A stretch of 58,099 bases of DNA from Oxalobacteraceae bacterium UBA6704 (GCA_002454505.1 DKJA01000206.1:1-58099); one strand, 5' to 3'; counted from the first letter of the stretch, positions 18,062 through 27,079 are shown. Numbers and translations: made by a program. Notes: generated by a model not told the origin, from the sequence alone.

Positions 18062-18664
18062 GTGACGACAGACCGTGAGAGCGATCAGCTGCTGGTCGAG
18101 CGAGTCCAGGCCGGTGAGCGGCAAGCATTCGACTTGCTGGTGTCGAAGTATCAGCGCAGGCTGATGCGGCTGGTGTCGCGCATCGTGCACGACTCGGCCG
18201 AGGCGGAAGACGTGGTGCAGGAAACCTTCATCAAGGCCTTCCGCGCCTTGCGCCACTTCCGCGGCGATTCCGCCTTCTACACCTGGCTGTACCGCATCGG
18301 GATCAACACCGCCAAGAATTTTCTTGTCACCCGGAGCCGTCGCACTCCCACGTCCACGGACACCGATGCCGAAGCGGCCGAGGCCTTCGAGGGAAGCGAT
18401 CAGCTGCGCGACATTAATACGCCCGAGTCCATGTTGGCGAGCAAGCAGATTGCGGCAACGGTGAATGCCGCGATGGATGCCTTGCCGCTCGACCTGCGCA
18501 CGGCCATCGTGCTGCGCGAGATCGAGGGGCTGAGCTACGAGGAGATCTCCGACATCATGGCTTGCCCCATCGGCACGGTGCGCAGCCGGATCTTCCGGGC
18601 CCGCGAAACGATCGCAGAGAAGTTGCGCCCGCTGCTCGACATGCCGGTTGACAGGCGCTGGTAA
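18062..18664 (+). CDS. rpoE: RNA polymerase sigma-E factor
   Basis: Extracytoplasmic-function sigma factor for envelope stress. Region 2 (FDLLVSKYQRRLMRLVSRIV, DVVQETFIKAF) and region 4 (LREIEGLSYEEISDIMACPI) are intact. GTG at 18062 gives 200 residues and the typical N-terminus (ESDQLLVERVQAGERQAFD); GAGGG lies 8 bases upstream. An ATG at 18026 would add 12 residues but has no ribosome-binding site. Followed by rseA and degP, the usual sigma-E module, though rseB is missing. Confidence 0.95.
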   Translation: MTTDRESDQLLVERVQAGERQAFDLLVSKYQRRLMRLVSRIVHDSAEAEDVVQETFIKAFRALRHFRGDSAFYTWLYRIGINTAKNFLVTRSRRTPTSTDTDAEAAEAFEGSDQLRDINTPESMLASKQIAATVNAAMDALPLDLRTAIVLREIEGLSYEEISDIMACPIGTVRSRIFRARETIAEKLRPLLDMPVDRRW

Positions 18665-18744
18665 GCGACCGACACTGGCGGTTCAGCGCGCGTAAATGCT
18701 GATCAACATTCGTCGGCCACCATCAGGCCGTCACAGGAAACGCC

Positions 18745-19026
18745 ATGGATACTTCGACCCGGCTGCAAGAGAACATCTCCGCGATGGTGGATGGCGAACT
18801 GCCCGCCTGCGACGTCGAACTGACGCTGGCCGCGCTGTCCGAGCCGGAAGGGCAGGCCGCCTGGCACCTCTACCAGCTGATCGGCGACGTGCTGCGTGCC
18901 GACACGGCCGGCGGCGAACTGGGCGACGATTTCGCCGCCCGCCTGGCCCGCCGCCTGGCGGACGAAGCGCCGGGTCCGGCACGGCGTGCCGGCGACAGCG
19001 AAGCCACCCCGGTCACGGTGCCGTGA
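18745..19026 (+). CDS. rseA: RseA-like anti-sigma-E factor, N-terminal domain only
   Basis: 93 residues. The first ~70 (ENISAMVDGELPACDVELTL, then AWHLYQLIGDVLRAD) match the RseA/MucA N-terminal domain that binds sigma-E in the cytoplasm. The usual transmembrane helix and periplasmic domain (total length about 170-220 in relatives) are absent; the protein ends in a short Ala/Arg/Glu-rich tail. No frameshifted continuation is apparent downstream. A soluble anti-sigma could not be released by DegS/RseP-style membrane proteolysis. It sits in the normal position after rpoE. Confidence 0.82.
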   Translation: MDTSTRLQENISAMVDGELPACDVELTLAALSEPEGQAAWHLYQLIGDVLRADTAGGELGDDFAARLARRLADEAPGPARRAGDSEATPVTVP

Positions 19027-19201
19027 GCGCCGGATACGCTCCTATTACACCGCTGTCACGTTCCGTTACACCATCGCTACAAGTTCCCTCTTGAAATTCG
19101 TTAACGATTGCAACACCTTGTACGTGCTGCAACGTACGATGTTTTCGCTTATATTATGCGAAGCTGTGCTGTGCGTTTGATCCATATCGAATAATTCAAA
19201 G

Positions 19202-20710
19202 ATGCCCATGAAAACGAAACTGACTGCTGCGAAAATCACTGCTGCTCGTACCACCCTGTCGGCGCTGCTGGTCAGCGCGGGCGTCCTGTTCGCGCCTGCC
19301 ACGCTGGGCCTGGCACCCGTCCAGGCGGCGGCCGCTTCGGTGGCCGGCCTGCCGGACTTCACCGACATGGTCGACAAGGTCGGCCCCGCCGTCGTCAACA
19401 TCCGCACCACCGAGCGCCTGCGCGACACCGGCCAGCCGGGCGAAGACGAAATGCAGGAATTCTTCCGCCGCTTCTTCGGCGGCCAGATGCCGAGCCCGCG
19501 CGGCCAGGGTACGCCACGCGGCAAACCCCGCGCCGCGCCGCAGGAGCAGGAAGTGCAGCGCGGCGTCGGTTCCGGCTTCATCACGTCGGCCGACGGTTAT
19601 GTGCTGACCAATGCCCACGTGGTCGACGGCGCCGACGAAGTCTATGTCACGCTGACCGACAAGCGCGAATTCAAGGCAAAAGTGCTGGGTTCGGATGCGC
19701 GCACCGACGTGGCGCTGCTGAAGATCGACGGCGCGCGCCTGCCGGTGCTGACGATGGGCGATTCGAACAAGATCCGCGTCGGCGAATGGGTCATCGCGAT
19801 CGGTTCGCCGTTCAACCTGGAAAACACCGTCACGGCCGGCATCATTTCGGCCAAGGCGCGCGACACCGGCGAATACCTGCCGCTGATCCAGAGCGACGTG
19901 GCGGTCAATCCCGGCAACTCGGGCGGCCCGCTGATCAATATGCGCGGCGAAGTCATCGGCATCAACTCGCAGATTGCCACGCTGTCCGGCGCCTATAACG
20001 GCATTTCGTTTGCCGTGCCGATCGACGAGGCCATGCGCGTGGCCGACCAGCTGAAGAAATCCGGCAAGGTCACCCGCGGCCGCATCGGCGTGCAGGTGGG
20101 CGAAGTGACGCGCGAAGTGGCCGAGTCGCTGGGCCTGAAAGGTGCCCGCGGCGCCGAGGTGTCGATGGTGGAAGACGACGGTCCTGCCGCCAAGGCGGGC
20201 GTCAAGCCGGGCGACATCATCCTGAAATTCAACGGCACCGACATCGACAAGTCGTCCGACCTGCCGCGCCTGGTGGGCAACACGACGCCGAACACAAAGG
20301 CCACGGTCACCGTCTGGCGCACCGGTAAATCGGTCGACCTGCCCGTGACCATTGCCGAACTGAAGTCCGACCAGCCGGAAAAAGGCGGCAGGGGCGAGCG
20401 CGGCAAGCCGAAAGCGGAGGGTGCCGCGAATGCACTGGGCCTGAAAGTCACTGACCTGACGGCGGCCGAGAAGAAGGAGCTGGGCGTGCCCGGCGGCGTC
20501 AAGGTCACGTCGGCCGACGGCGTGGCGCTCGGCGCGGGCCTGCAGGAAGACGACGTGCTGGTCCAGCTGAACAACAGCCAGATCACCGATGCCAAGCAGT
20601 TCGCCGGCCTGGTGGCCAAGCTCGATCCGAAGAAGAACTCGGTCGTGCTGGTGCGCCGCGGCGAGCTGTCGCGCTTCCTGACGCTGCGGCCGTCCGCTTC
20701 GGAAAAGTAA
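19202..20710 (+). CDS. degP: Periplasmic serine protease/chaperone DegP (Do/MucD family)
   Basis: Exported quality-control protease. The N-terminus is a signal peptide (to about residue 44, PVQAAAAS), followed by a trypsin-like domain with the triad His139 (TNAHVV), Asp169 (RTDVALL) and Ser240 (GNSGGPL), then two PDZ domains (~residues 290-380 and 410-495). ATG 19202 is used; ATG 19208 is equally possible. The 175-bp AT-rich gap before it probably contains a promoter. Normally preceded by rseB, which is absent. A strong hairpin with a T tract follows. Confidence 0.95.
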   Translation: MPMKTKLTAAKITAARTTLSALLVSAGVLFAPATLGLAPVQAAAASVAGLPDFTDMVDKVGPAVVNIRTTERLRDTGQPGEDEMQEFFRRFFGGQMPSPRGQGTPRGKPRAAPQEQEVQRGVGSGFITSADGYVLTNAHVVDGADEVYVTLTDKREFKAKVLGSDARTDVALLKIDGARLPVLTMGDSNKIRVGEWVIAIGSPFNLENTVTAGIISAKARDTGEYLPLIQSDVAVNPGNSGGPLINMRGEVIGINSQIATLSGAYNGISFAVPIDEAMRVADQLKKSGKVTRGRIGVQVGEVTREVAESLGLKGARGAEVSMVEDDGPAAKAGVKPGDIILKFNGTDIDKSSDLPRLVGNTTPNTKATVTVWRTGKSVDLPVTIAELKSDQPEKGGRGERGKPKAEGAANALGLKVTDLTAAEKKELGVPGGVKVTSADGVALGAGLQEDDVLVQLNNSQITDAKQFAGLVAKLDPKKNSVVLVRRGELSRFLTLRPSASEK

Positions 20711-20727
20711 GGAAATAGCGCAGTCTG

Positions 20728-20790
20728 CCGGTGACAGGCACCGCTTCCGGGTATTGCCCGGAAAATGGTGCCTGTCACCGGTTTTCTTTT
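20728..20790 (+). terminator. GGTGACAGGCACC-type hairpin acting as degP terminator
   Basis: CCGGTGACAGGCACC (from 20728) pairs with GGTGCCTGTCACCGG (ending 20781), with an additional inner stem of CCGGG/CCCGG, then TTTTCTTTTT. The same outer arms recur at 46887-46942 behind the TonB receptor, so this is a dispersed repeat used as a terminator. Confidence 0.75.
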
Positions 20791-20813
20791 TCTGTCCCCG
20801 CTGGCGCCGAACC

Positions 20814-21059
20814 ATGAACTTCACGCTGTATTCCCGCGGCTACTGCCACCTGTGCGACGACATGCTGCACGCATTGCAGGCGCTGCAAACCCCCGAACGC
20901 CCGTTCACGGTGGACGTTGTCGACGTCGATGCCGATCCGGCGCTGGTAGCCCGCTTCGACGAGCTGGTGCCCGTGCTGTTCGCCGGCCTCGACGAGCCGC
21001 CGCTGTGCAATTACTTCCTCGACGAGGCGAAGGTGCGCGCGGTGTTGGCTGGCGGATAA
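20814..21059 (+). CDS. Glutaredoxin-like family protein (DUF836 type)
   Basis: 81-residue thioredoxin-fold protein with MNFTLYSRGYCHLCDDM, a CxxC (CHLC) redox site at residues 11-14, and the cis-Pro strand in VPVLFAG. These small glutaredoxin-like proteins are frequent between degP and lepA in betaproteobacteria. The ATG lies only 33 bases behind the degP hairpin, so it may depend on readthrough or on a promoter overlapping the T-rich segment. Substrate is unknown. Confidence 0.85.
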   Translation: MNFTLYSRGYCHLCDDMLHALQALQTPERPFTVDVVDVDADPALVARFDELVPVLFAGLDEPPLCNYFLDEAKVRAVLAGG

Positions 21060-21212
21060 CGCTCTTCCGGCCCGTCACGTCAGAAAGCGGGCTTTCCCCT
21101 CTGAAATCCGGTAAAATGCGAGGGGTTTCTCCTTGCATCGTTTTTCGAAAGGCGCTCGCCCGGGCTTTCCATCGCCCCAGAGCGCTTTTTGTATTGGTCC
21201 GTTTTTAATTTA

Positions 21213-23006
21213 ATGAACAACATTCGCAACTTCTCCATCATCGCCCACATCGACCACGGCAAGTCCACGCTGGCGGACCGCATCATCCAGCTCTGCGGCG
21301 GCCTGTCCGACCGCGAAATGGAGGCGCAGGTGCTCGATTCGATGGATCTGGAGCGCGAGCGCGGCATCACCATCAAGGCCCAGACGGCCGCGCTGAAATA
21401 CAAGGCGCGCGACGGGGTGGTCTACAACCTGAACCTGATCGACACGCCGGGTCACGTCGATTTCTCGTATGAAGTGAGCCGCTCGCTGTCGGCCTGCGAA
21501 GGCGCGCTGCTGGTCGTCGATGCATCGCAGGGCGTGGAAGCGCAGACCGTGGCCAACTGCTACACGGCGCTGGACCTGGGCGTCGAAGTGGTGCCCGTGC
21601 TGAACAAGATCGACCTGCCGAACGCCGATCCGCCCACCGCGATCGCCGAGATCGAGGACGTGATCGGCATCGAAGCGGGCGACGCGGTGCATTGCTCCGC
21701 CAAGACGGGCCTGGGCGTCGAGGACGTGCTGGAATCGATCATCGCCAAGGTGCCGCCGCCGAAGGGCGACCCGGACGCGGCGCTGCAGGCGCTGATCATC
21801 GACTCGTGGTACGACGCCTACGTGGGCGTCGTCATGCTGGTGCGCGTGGTCAACGGCACGTTGAAACCAAAGGAAAAGATCCGCCTGATGGCCACCGAAT
21901 CGGTGCAGCTGGTGGAAGACGTCGGCATCTTCGCGCCCCGCTCGGTGTCGCTGCAGCAGCTGACGGCCGGCCAGGTGGGCTTCGTCATCGCCGGCATCAA
22001 GGAACTGAAAGTGGCCCGCGTGGGCGACACGATCACCACCGCCGTCAAGCCGGCGCTGGCGCCGCTGCCGGGCTTCAAGGAAGTGCAGCCGCAGGTGTTT
22101 GCCGGCCTGTTCCCGGTGGAAGCGAACCAGTACGACGCGCTGCGCGACTCGCTGGAAAAACTGAAGCTGAACGATGCCGCGCTGATGTACGAGCCGGAAG
22201 TGTCGCAGGCGCTGGGCTTCGGCTTCCGCTGCGGCTTCCTGGGCCTGCTGCACATGGAAATCGTCCAGGAGCGCCTGGAGCGCGAGTTCGACATGGACCT
22301 GATCACCACGGCACCGACCGTGGTGTACGAAGTCGAGCAGCGCGACGGCACCATCCTGAAGGTGGACAATCCGTCGCGGATGCCGGACCCGTCGCACATC
22401 AACGACGTGCGCGAGCCGATCGTCACGGTCAACCTGTACATGCCGCAGGAGTATGTCGGTTCCGTCATCACGCTGTGCATCGCCAAGCGGGGCATCCAGA
22501 TGGACATGGCCTACCACGGCCGCCAGGTCAAGCTGATCTATGAAATGCCGATGGCCGAGATCGTGCTGGACTTCTTCGACCGGCTGAAATCCACGTCGCG
22601 CGGTTACGCGTCGATGGACTACGAGTTCAAGGAATACCGCTCGGCCGACGTGGTCAAGGTCGACATGCTGATCAACAGCGAGAAGGTCGATGCGCTGGCC
22701 ATCATCGTCCACCGCGCCAACGCGCCTTACCGCGGCCGCGCCGTGGCGGCGAAGATGCGCGAACTGATCCCGCGCCAGATGTTCGACGTGGCGATCCAGG
22801 CCGCCATCGGCTCGAACATCATCTCCCGCGAAAACGTCAAGGCGCTGCGCAAGAACGTGCTGGCCAAGTGCTACGGCGGCGACATCTCGCGGAAGAAGAA
22901 GCTGCTCGAGAAGCAGAAGGCCGGCAAGAAACGCATGAAGCAGGTGGGCTCCGTCGAGATCCCGCAAGAAGCATTCCTGGCAATCCTCCAAGTGGACGAG
23001 AAATGA
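21213..23006 (+). CDS. lepA: Elongation factor 4 (back-translocase GTPase)
   Basis: 597-residue ribosome-associated GTPase. The G motifs are AHIDHGKST (G1), DTPGHVDF (G3) and NKIDLP (G4), followed by EF-G-like domains and the basic C-terminal domain ending KQVGSVEIPQEAFLA. ATG 21213 begins the conserved MNNIRNFSIIAHIDHG. A leader of about 150 bp includes an imperfect hairpin ending GAGCGCTTTTTG. The stop overlaps lepB by 4 bases (ATGA), the conserved lepA-lepB operon. Confidence 0.98.
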   Translation: MNNIRNFSIIAHIDHGKSTLADRIIQLCGGLSDREMEAQVLDSMDLERERGITIKAQTAALKYKARDGVVYNLNLIDTPGHVDFSYEVSRSLSACEGALLVVDASQGVEAQTVANCYTALDLGVEVVPVLNKIDLPNADPPTAIAEIEDVIGIEAGDAVHCSAKTGLGVEDVLESIIAKVPPPKGDPDAALQALIIDSWYDAYVGVVMLVRVVNGTLKPKEKIRLMATESVQLVEDVGIFAPRSVSLQQLTAGQVGFVIAGIKELKVARVGDTITTAVKPALAPLPGFKEVQPQVFAGLFPVEANQYDALRDSLEKLKLNDAALMYEPEVSQALGFGFRCGFLGLLHMEIVQERLEREFDMDLITTAPTVVYEVEQRDGTILKVDNPSRMPDPSHINDVREPIVTVNLYMPQEYVGSVITLCIAKRGIQMDMAYHGRQVKLIYEMPMAEIVLDFFDRLKSTSRGYASMDYEFKEYRSADVVKVDMLINSEKVDALAIIVHRANAPYRGRAVAAKMRELIPRQMFDVAIQAAIGSNIISRENVKALRKNVLAKCYGGDISRKKKLLEKQKAGKKRMKQVGSVEIPQEAFLAILQVDEK

Positions 23007-23923
23007 CATTGCAAAGCATCCTGGGCAATTTCGCCCTGATCCTGTTCGTCCTGATGATCGTCACCGGGATCGTCTGGGTCCTGGACGTGTTCTACCTGGC
23101 CAAGCAGCGCCGCGCCGCGGCCGACCGCGCGCTGGCCGAATACGATGCCCGCACGGCCAAGCTGACGGCCGACGGTATCAAGCTCGACACCAGTGCGCAG
23201 AGCCGCAGCCAGATCGAGGCGGCGCTGCTGCGCCAGCCGACGTGGGTCGAATATTCGGGCAGCTTCTTCCCCGTGATCGCGCTGGTGTTCGTGCTGCGCT
23301 CGTTCCTGTTCGAGCCGTTCAAGATCCCGTCCTCGTCGATGGTGCCAACGCTGCTGGTGGGCGACCTGATCCTCGTGAACAAGTTCACCTACGGCATCCG
23401 CCTGCCGATCGTCAACCAGAAGATCATCCAGCTCAACGACCCGCAGCGGGGCGACGTGATGGTGTTCAAGTATCCGCTGGACATGAGCCAGGATTACATC
23501 AAGCGTGTCGTCGGCGTGCCGGGTGATAAGATCACCTACGAGAACAAGAAACTGACCGTCAACGGCAAGCCTGTCGAGTACGGTCCGCTGGACGATTACC
23601 TGGACGACGAAAGCCTCGTCTACAAGAAGCAGTTCTCGGAAAACCTGTCGGGTACCACGCACCGCATCCTGAACGACGAGCGGGCACCGACGCTGAACCC
23701 GGCCGATGTGCGCGAGTTCCCGGGCAAGGAAGGCTGCAAGTACAGCTACGAAGGGTTTACCTGTGTAGTGCCCGCAGGTAACTATTTCATGATGGGCGAC
23801 AACCGCGACAACAGCGCGGACAGCCGCTACTGGGGCTTCGTGCCCGACAAGAATATCGTCGGCAAGGCCGTGGCCGTGTGGATGAACCTGTCGAATCCGA
23901 AGCGGATCGGCGGCATTCAATAA
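23003..23923 (+). CDS. lepB: Signal peptidase I
   Basis: Removes signal peptides at the outer face of the inner membrane. 306 residues: a first membrane segment (~residues 8-32), a cytoplasmic loop, a second segment (~88-102), then the periplasmic catalytic domain with Ser112 (IPSSSMVPTL) and Lys167 (DYIKRVVGVPGD). The GDNRDNSADSRYWG box near the C-terminus is intact. Translationally coupled to lepA and 11 bp ahead of the DUF4845 gene. Confidence 0.97.
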   Translation: MTLQSILGNFALILFVLMIVTGIVWVLDVFYLAKQRRAAADRALAEYDARTAKLTADGIKLDTSAQSRSQIEAALLRQPTWVEYSGSFFPVIALVFVLRSFLFEPFKIPSSSMVPTLLVGDLILVNKFTYGIRLPIVNQKIIQLNDPQRGDVMVFKYPLDMSQDYIKRVVGVPGDKITYENKKLTVNGKPVEYGPLDDYLDDESLVYKKQFSENLSGTTHRILNDERAPTLNPADVREFPGKEGCKYSYEGFTCVVPAGNYFMMGDNRDNSADSRYWGFVPDKNIVGKAVAVWMNLSNPKRIGGIQ

Positions 23924-23934
23924 GGAGTTACCGG

Positions 23935-24312
23935 ATGCGTGGGAACAAGCAAGACGGCATTTCGCTGGTCGGCCTGATCGTCGTGCTGGCCGTGATCGGC
24001 GTTGCCGCACTGCTGGCGATGCAGGTGCTGCCCACGTATTCGGAATACCGCGCCGTCAAGGGCGCCATCGTCAAGGCGAAGGGCGCCGGCAGCACGCCGC
24101 AGGCAATCCGCGCCTCGTTCGACAAGAGCGCCGAAGTCGGCTACATCAGTTCGATCAGCGGGCGCGACCTGACGATCGAACGGGTCGATGGCGGCCTGGA
24201 AGTCTCGTTCGCCTACGACAAGAAAATCCACTTGGCCGGACCGGCCAGCTTGCTGCTCGAATACAGCGGCACGACCGCACAGGGCGGTGCCACCGCCGCA
24301 AAGGCGGAATGA
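23935..24312 (+). CDS. DUF4845 single-pass membrane protein
   Basis: 125 residues with one N-terminal membrane segment (GISLVGLIVVLAVIGVAALL), pilin-like in look, and a soluble remainder. Proteins of this family lie between lepB and rnc in many beta- and gammaproteobacteria, as here. AAGGAG precedes ATG 23935 by 6 bases. Function is unknown; the pseudopilin-like start is suggestive only. Confidence 0.88.
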   Translation: MRGNKQDGISLVGLIVVLAVIGVAALLAMQVLPTYSEYRAVKGAIVKAKGAGSTPQAIRASFDKSAEVGYISSISGRDLTIERVDGGLEVSFAYDKKIHLAGPASLLLEYSGTTAQGGATAAKAE

Positions 24313-24328
24313 CAGGAATTACAGCACG

Positions 24329-25117
24329 ATGAATGTACAGTTATTGCAAACCCGACTAGGCCACACGTTCCAGGATGCTGGTTTGTTGCAGCAGGCCCTG
24401 ACGCATCGCAGCCACAGCAGTTTGCATAACGAACGCCTGGAATTCCTCGGCGACTCGATCCTCAACTGCTGCGTCGCGGCGATCCTGTACGAGCGCTACC
24501 TGCAGATCGACGAAGGCGACCTGTCGCGGCTGCGCGCCAACCTCGTCAAGCAGCAGTCGCTGTTCGAGATCGCCCAGAAGCTGGACCTGTCGCAGTTCCT
24601 GCGGCTGGGCGAGGGCGAGCTGAAGTCGGGCGGTTTCCGCCGGCCGTCGATCCTGGCCGACACGCTGGAAGCGCTGCTGGGCGCCATCTTCCTCGACGCC
24701 GGCTTCGATGCCGCGGCGAAGGTGATCCGGGCGTTCTACATTCCCATACTCGATACGGTGGATCCGCGTACACTGGGCAAGGATGCCAAGACGCTGCTGC
24801 AGGAATTCCTGCAGAGCAAAAAGATTTCGCTGCCACAGTACAACGTGGTGGCCACGCACGGCGCTGCGCACAGCCAGGAGTTCGAGATCGAATGCCTGGT
24901 GCCGAAGCTGGGCGTGCAGGTCTACGGCCGGGGCGGCAGCCGCCGCGCCGGCGAACAGGCTGCCGCGAAGCTCGCGCTGGAAGCGGCCGAGCAAGCCATG
25001 CAGAAGGCCCCGGCCGCTGCACGCAAGAGCAAACCCCGCGCCGCCCAGCTGAAGCTGGCGGGCATCGCCACCGTCCAGGGCGAGCAGGCGGCGGAAAAAA
25101 AGCTCGCCAACAAATAA
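24329..25117 (+). CDS. rnc: Ribonuclease III
   Basis: Double-stranded RNA endonuclease that processes rRNA and mRNA. 262 residues: catalytic domain with the signature ERLEFLGDSIL and the second acidic site (LEALLGAIFLDAGF), then a dsRNA-binding domain (~residues 155-225). A 30-residue Ala/Lys-rich tail extends past the usual end (about 226 in E. coli). ATG 24329 is used. It precedes era by 15 bp, the widespread rnc-era pair. Confidence 0.97.
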   Translation: MNVQLLQTRLGHTFQDAGLLQQALTHRSHSSLHNERLEFLGDSILNCCVAAILYERYLQIDEGDLSRLRANLVKQQSLFEIAQKLDLSQFLRLGEGELKSGGFRRPSILADTLEALLGAIFLDAGFDAAAKVIRAFYIPILDTVDPRTLGKDAKTLLQEFLQSKKISLPQYNVVATHGAAHSQEFEIECLVPKLGVQVYGRGGSRRAGEQAAAKLALEAAEQAMQKAPAAARKSKPRAAQLKLAGIATVQGEQAAEKKLANK

Positions 25118-25132
25118 TTCAGGAAGTACACC

Positions 25133-26035
25133 ATGACTGACGCACCCACCTCCGCCGCCTTCCGCTGCGGCTACATCGCCATCGTCGGCCGCCCGAACGT
25201 GGGCAAATCGACGCTGATGAACACGCTGATCGGCGCCAAGGTCAGCATCACGTCGCGCAAGGCGCAGACGACGCGCCACCGCATCACGGGCATCCAGACG
25301 CTGTCCGACGCGCAGTTCATCTACATCGACACGCCGGGCTTCCAGACGCGCCACTCGAACGCGCTGAACAAGACGCTGAACAAGACGGTGACGAACACGC
25401 TGGACTCGTCCGACGTGATCCTGTACCTGGTGGAGGCGGGCACGTTCGGCGCGGCCGACGAGCAGGTCATCGCGCTGCTGCCGAAGGATATTCCGGTGAT
25501 CCTGGTGATCAACAAGTCGGACCGCGTCAAGGACAAGGCCGTGCTGCTGCCGTTCGCGCAGCAGGTGGCCAGCAAGTTCAATTTCGCCGCCGTGGTGCCC
25601 GTATCGGCCAAGCTGCGCTTCCAGCTGGACGGCCTGCAGAACGAGATCAAGCGCTTCCTGCCGGAAAACGAAGCCGTGTTCGGCGAAGACGACATCACCG
25701 ACCGCAGCGAGAAATTCCTCGCGTCGGAAATCGTCCGCGAAAAACTGTTCCGCTTCGTCGGCGACGAACTGCCGTACACGAGCACTGTGCTGATCGAGAA
25801 ATTCGAGCAGGAAGGCAATCTGCGCCGCATCTTCGCCGCGATCCTCGTCGAACGGGACGGCCACAAGGCCATGATCATCGGCAATAAGGGCGCGCGGCTG
25901 AAGGACGTCTCCACGCAGGCCCGCCAGGACATGGAAAAGCTGTTCGGCGGCCCGGTCTACCTGGAGATCTGGGTCAAGGTCAAATCCGGCTGGGCCGACA
26001 ACGAAGCCGGCCTGCGCGCCTACGGCTACGAATAA
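25133..26035 (+). CDS. era: GTPase Era
   Basis: Assists 16S rRNA maturation and 30S assembly. 300 residues with G1 GRPNVGKSTL, G3 DTPGFQ, G4 NKSD and the C-terminal KH domain (IGNKGARLKDVSTQARQDME). AGGAAG precedes ATG 25133. Only 7 bases separate its stop from the annotated recO start. Confidence 0.98.
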   Translation: MTDAPTSAAFRCGYIAIVGRPNVGKSTLMNTLIGAKVSITSRKAQTTRHRITGIQTLSDAQFIYIDTPGFQTRHSNALNKTLNKTVTNTLDSSDVILYLVEAGTFGAADEQVIALLPKDIPVILVINKSDRVKDKAVLLPFAQQVASKFNFAAVVPVSAKLRFQLDGLQNEIKRFLPENEAVFGEDDITDRSEKFLASEIVREKLFRFVGDELPYTSTVLIEKFEQEGNLRRIFAAILVERDGHKAMIIGNKGARLKDVSTQARQDMEKLFGGPVYLEIWVKVKSGWADNEAGLRAYGYE

Positions 26036-26042
26036 GCCCACC

Positions 26043-27065
26043 ATGCGGCAACGCACCCGTACGGCCGAGTCCGTGTCCACTTCTGCTACCCTGGTGTCAG
26101 GCACCGACATGGACACGGACTCGGCCGTAGGCGTTGCCGACAGCGTTGCGGACCAGACCGTGTCCACCGTGGTGTCAGGCACCGACGTTGACACAGGCTC
26201 GGCGGTCGCGGTGCGCGACCGCGTCGTATCCTATCTGGTTACGGCCGAGGCCGTGTCCACGTCGGTGCCTGACACCATGGGTCTTGAAGTGGACACGGCC
26301 CCGGCCGTAGCGCCGCCCGTGCAGGCGCGCAAGCGGGCGGCGCCGCGGACGGTCGGCACGCGCGTGCAGGGCCAGCCGGCCTTCGTGCTGCATAGCTATC
26401 CGTACAAGGAAACCAGCCTCATCGTCGAGCTGCTGACGCGCGACTTCGGCCGCGTGGCACTCATTGCCAAGGGCGCCAAGCGGCCTCATTCGCAGCTGCG
26501 TGGCGTGCTGCAAACCTTTCAACCGCTGTCCGCTGGCTGGACCGGCAAGAACGAGCTGCGCACGCTGACCGATGCGGACTGGGTCGGCGGCCTGCTGCCG
26601 CTGGAGCGCAACGCGCTGCTGTGCGGCTTCTATCTCAACGAGTTACTGGTGAAACTGCTGGCGCGCGACGATGCGCATCCCGCGCTGTTCGACCATTACG
26701 TCGCCACGCTGAACCAGCTGGCCCACCAGGAACCGCCGCCCATCGTCTTGCGGAAATTCGAAACGGCCTTACTTAAGGAGACTGGCGTCGCCGCGGACCT
26801 GACGCGCTGCACCGCCACGCGCACGAAAGTGCAGGCGGCGGTACAGTACGTGGTGGAGCCGGACCGGGGACCGCGCCCGGTGCAGCATGACGACACGGCG
26901 CCGCGCGTCACCGGCAAGACGCTGCTGGACATGGAGCGCGAGGATTACCGCGATCCCGCCACGCAGGCGCAAAGCAAGCAGCTGATGCGCTTCCTGCTGG
27001 CCCACCACCTGAACGGGGCGCCGCTGAACACGCGCCAGATTCTGATCGACCTGATGCAACTGTAA
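26043..27065 (+). CDS. recO: DNA repair protein RecO with a repeat-derived N-terminal extension
   Basis: RecO loads RecA with RecFR in recombinational repair. The RecO core begins at about residue 108 (RVQGQPAFVLHSYPYKETSL) and continues through the OB fold (LLTRDFGRVALIAKGAKRP) to the helical C-terminal half, about 233 residues, the usual size. The ~105 residues before it consist of three copies of a Val/Ser/Thr/Asp motif (e.g. VSGTDMDTDSAV, VSGTDVDTGSAV) encoded by palindromic repeats. The ATG at 26043 has no evident ribosome-binding site; ATG at 26277 (inside the third repeat) would give 262 residues, nearer the family norm. The true start is therefore open. Confidence 0.9.
   Translation: MRQRTRTAESVSTSATLVSGTDMDTDSAVGVADSVADQTVSTVVSGTDVDTGSAVAVRDRVVSYLVTAEAVSTSVPDTMGLEVDTAPAVAPPVQARKRAAPRTVGTRVQGQPAFVLHSYPYKETSLIVELLTRDFGRVALIAKGAKRPHSQLRGVLQTFQPLSAGWTGKNELRTLTDADWVGGLLPLERNALLCGFYLNELLVKLLARDDAHPALFDHYVATLNQLAHQEPPPIVLRKFETALLKETGVAADLTRCTATRTKVQAAVQYVVEPDRGPRPVQHDDTAPRVTGKTLLDMEREDYRDPATQAQSKQLMRFLLAHHLNGAPLNTRQILIDLMQL
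26061..26308. repeat. Three long inverted repeats carrying GGTGTCAGGCACC cores, inside the recO frame
   Basis: Cores GGTGTCAGGCACC at 26093-26105 and 26171-26183, and the reverse complement at 26264-26276. The first unit is bounded by a perfect 19-bp inverted repeat (26061-26079 with 26110-26128); the third by 20-bp arms with one mismatch (26241-26260 with 26289-26308); the second is more degenerate. Core-to-core distances of 78 and 93 bases are multiples of three, and no stop codon is introduced. Confidence 0.85.
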
Positions 27066-27079
27066 ACACCTACAACGAC

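Noticed and set aside
18896..19180. Frameshifted membrane domain of RseA downstream of the short gene
   Set aside because: The alternative frame has only a late hydrophobic patch, no similarity to the RseA membrane segment, and spans an AT-rich promoter-like region.
21210..23009. 599-codon antisense frame opposite lepA
   Set aside because: Shadow of lepA: Asp/Val/His-rich composition from the complementary frame, no independent start signal.
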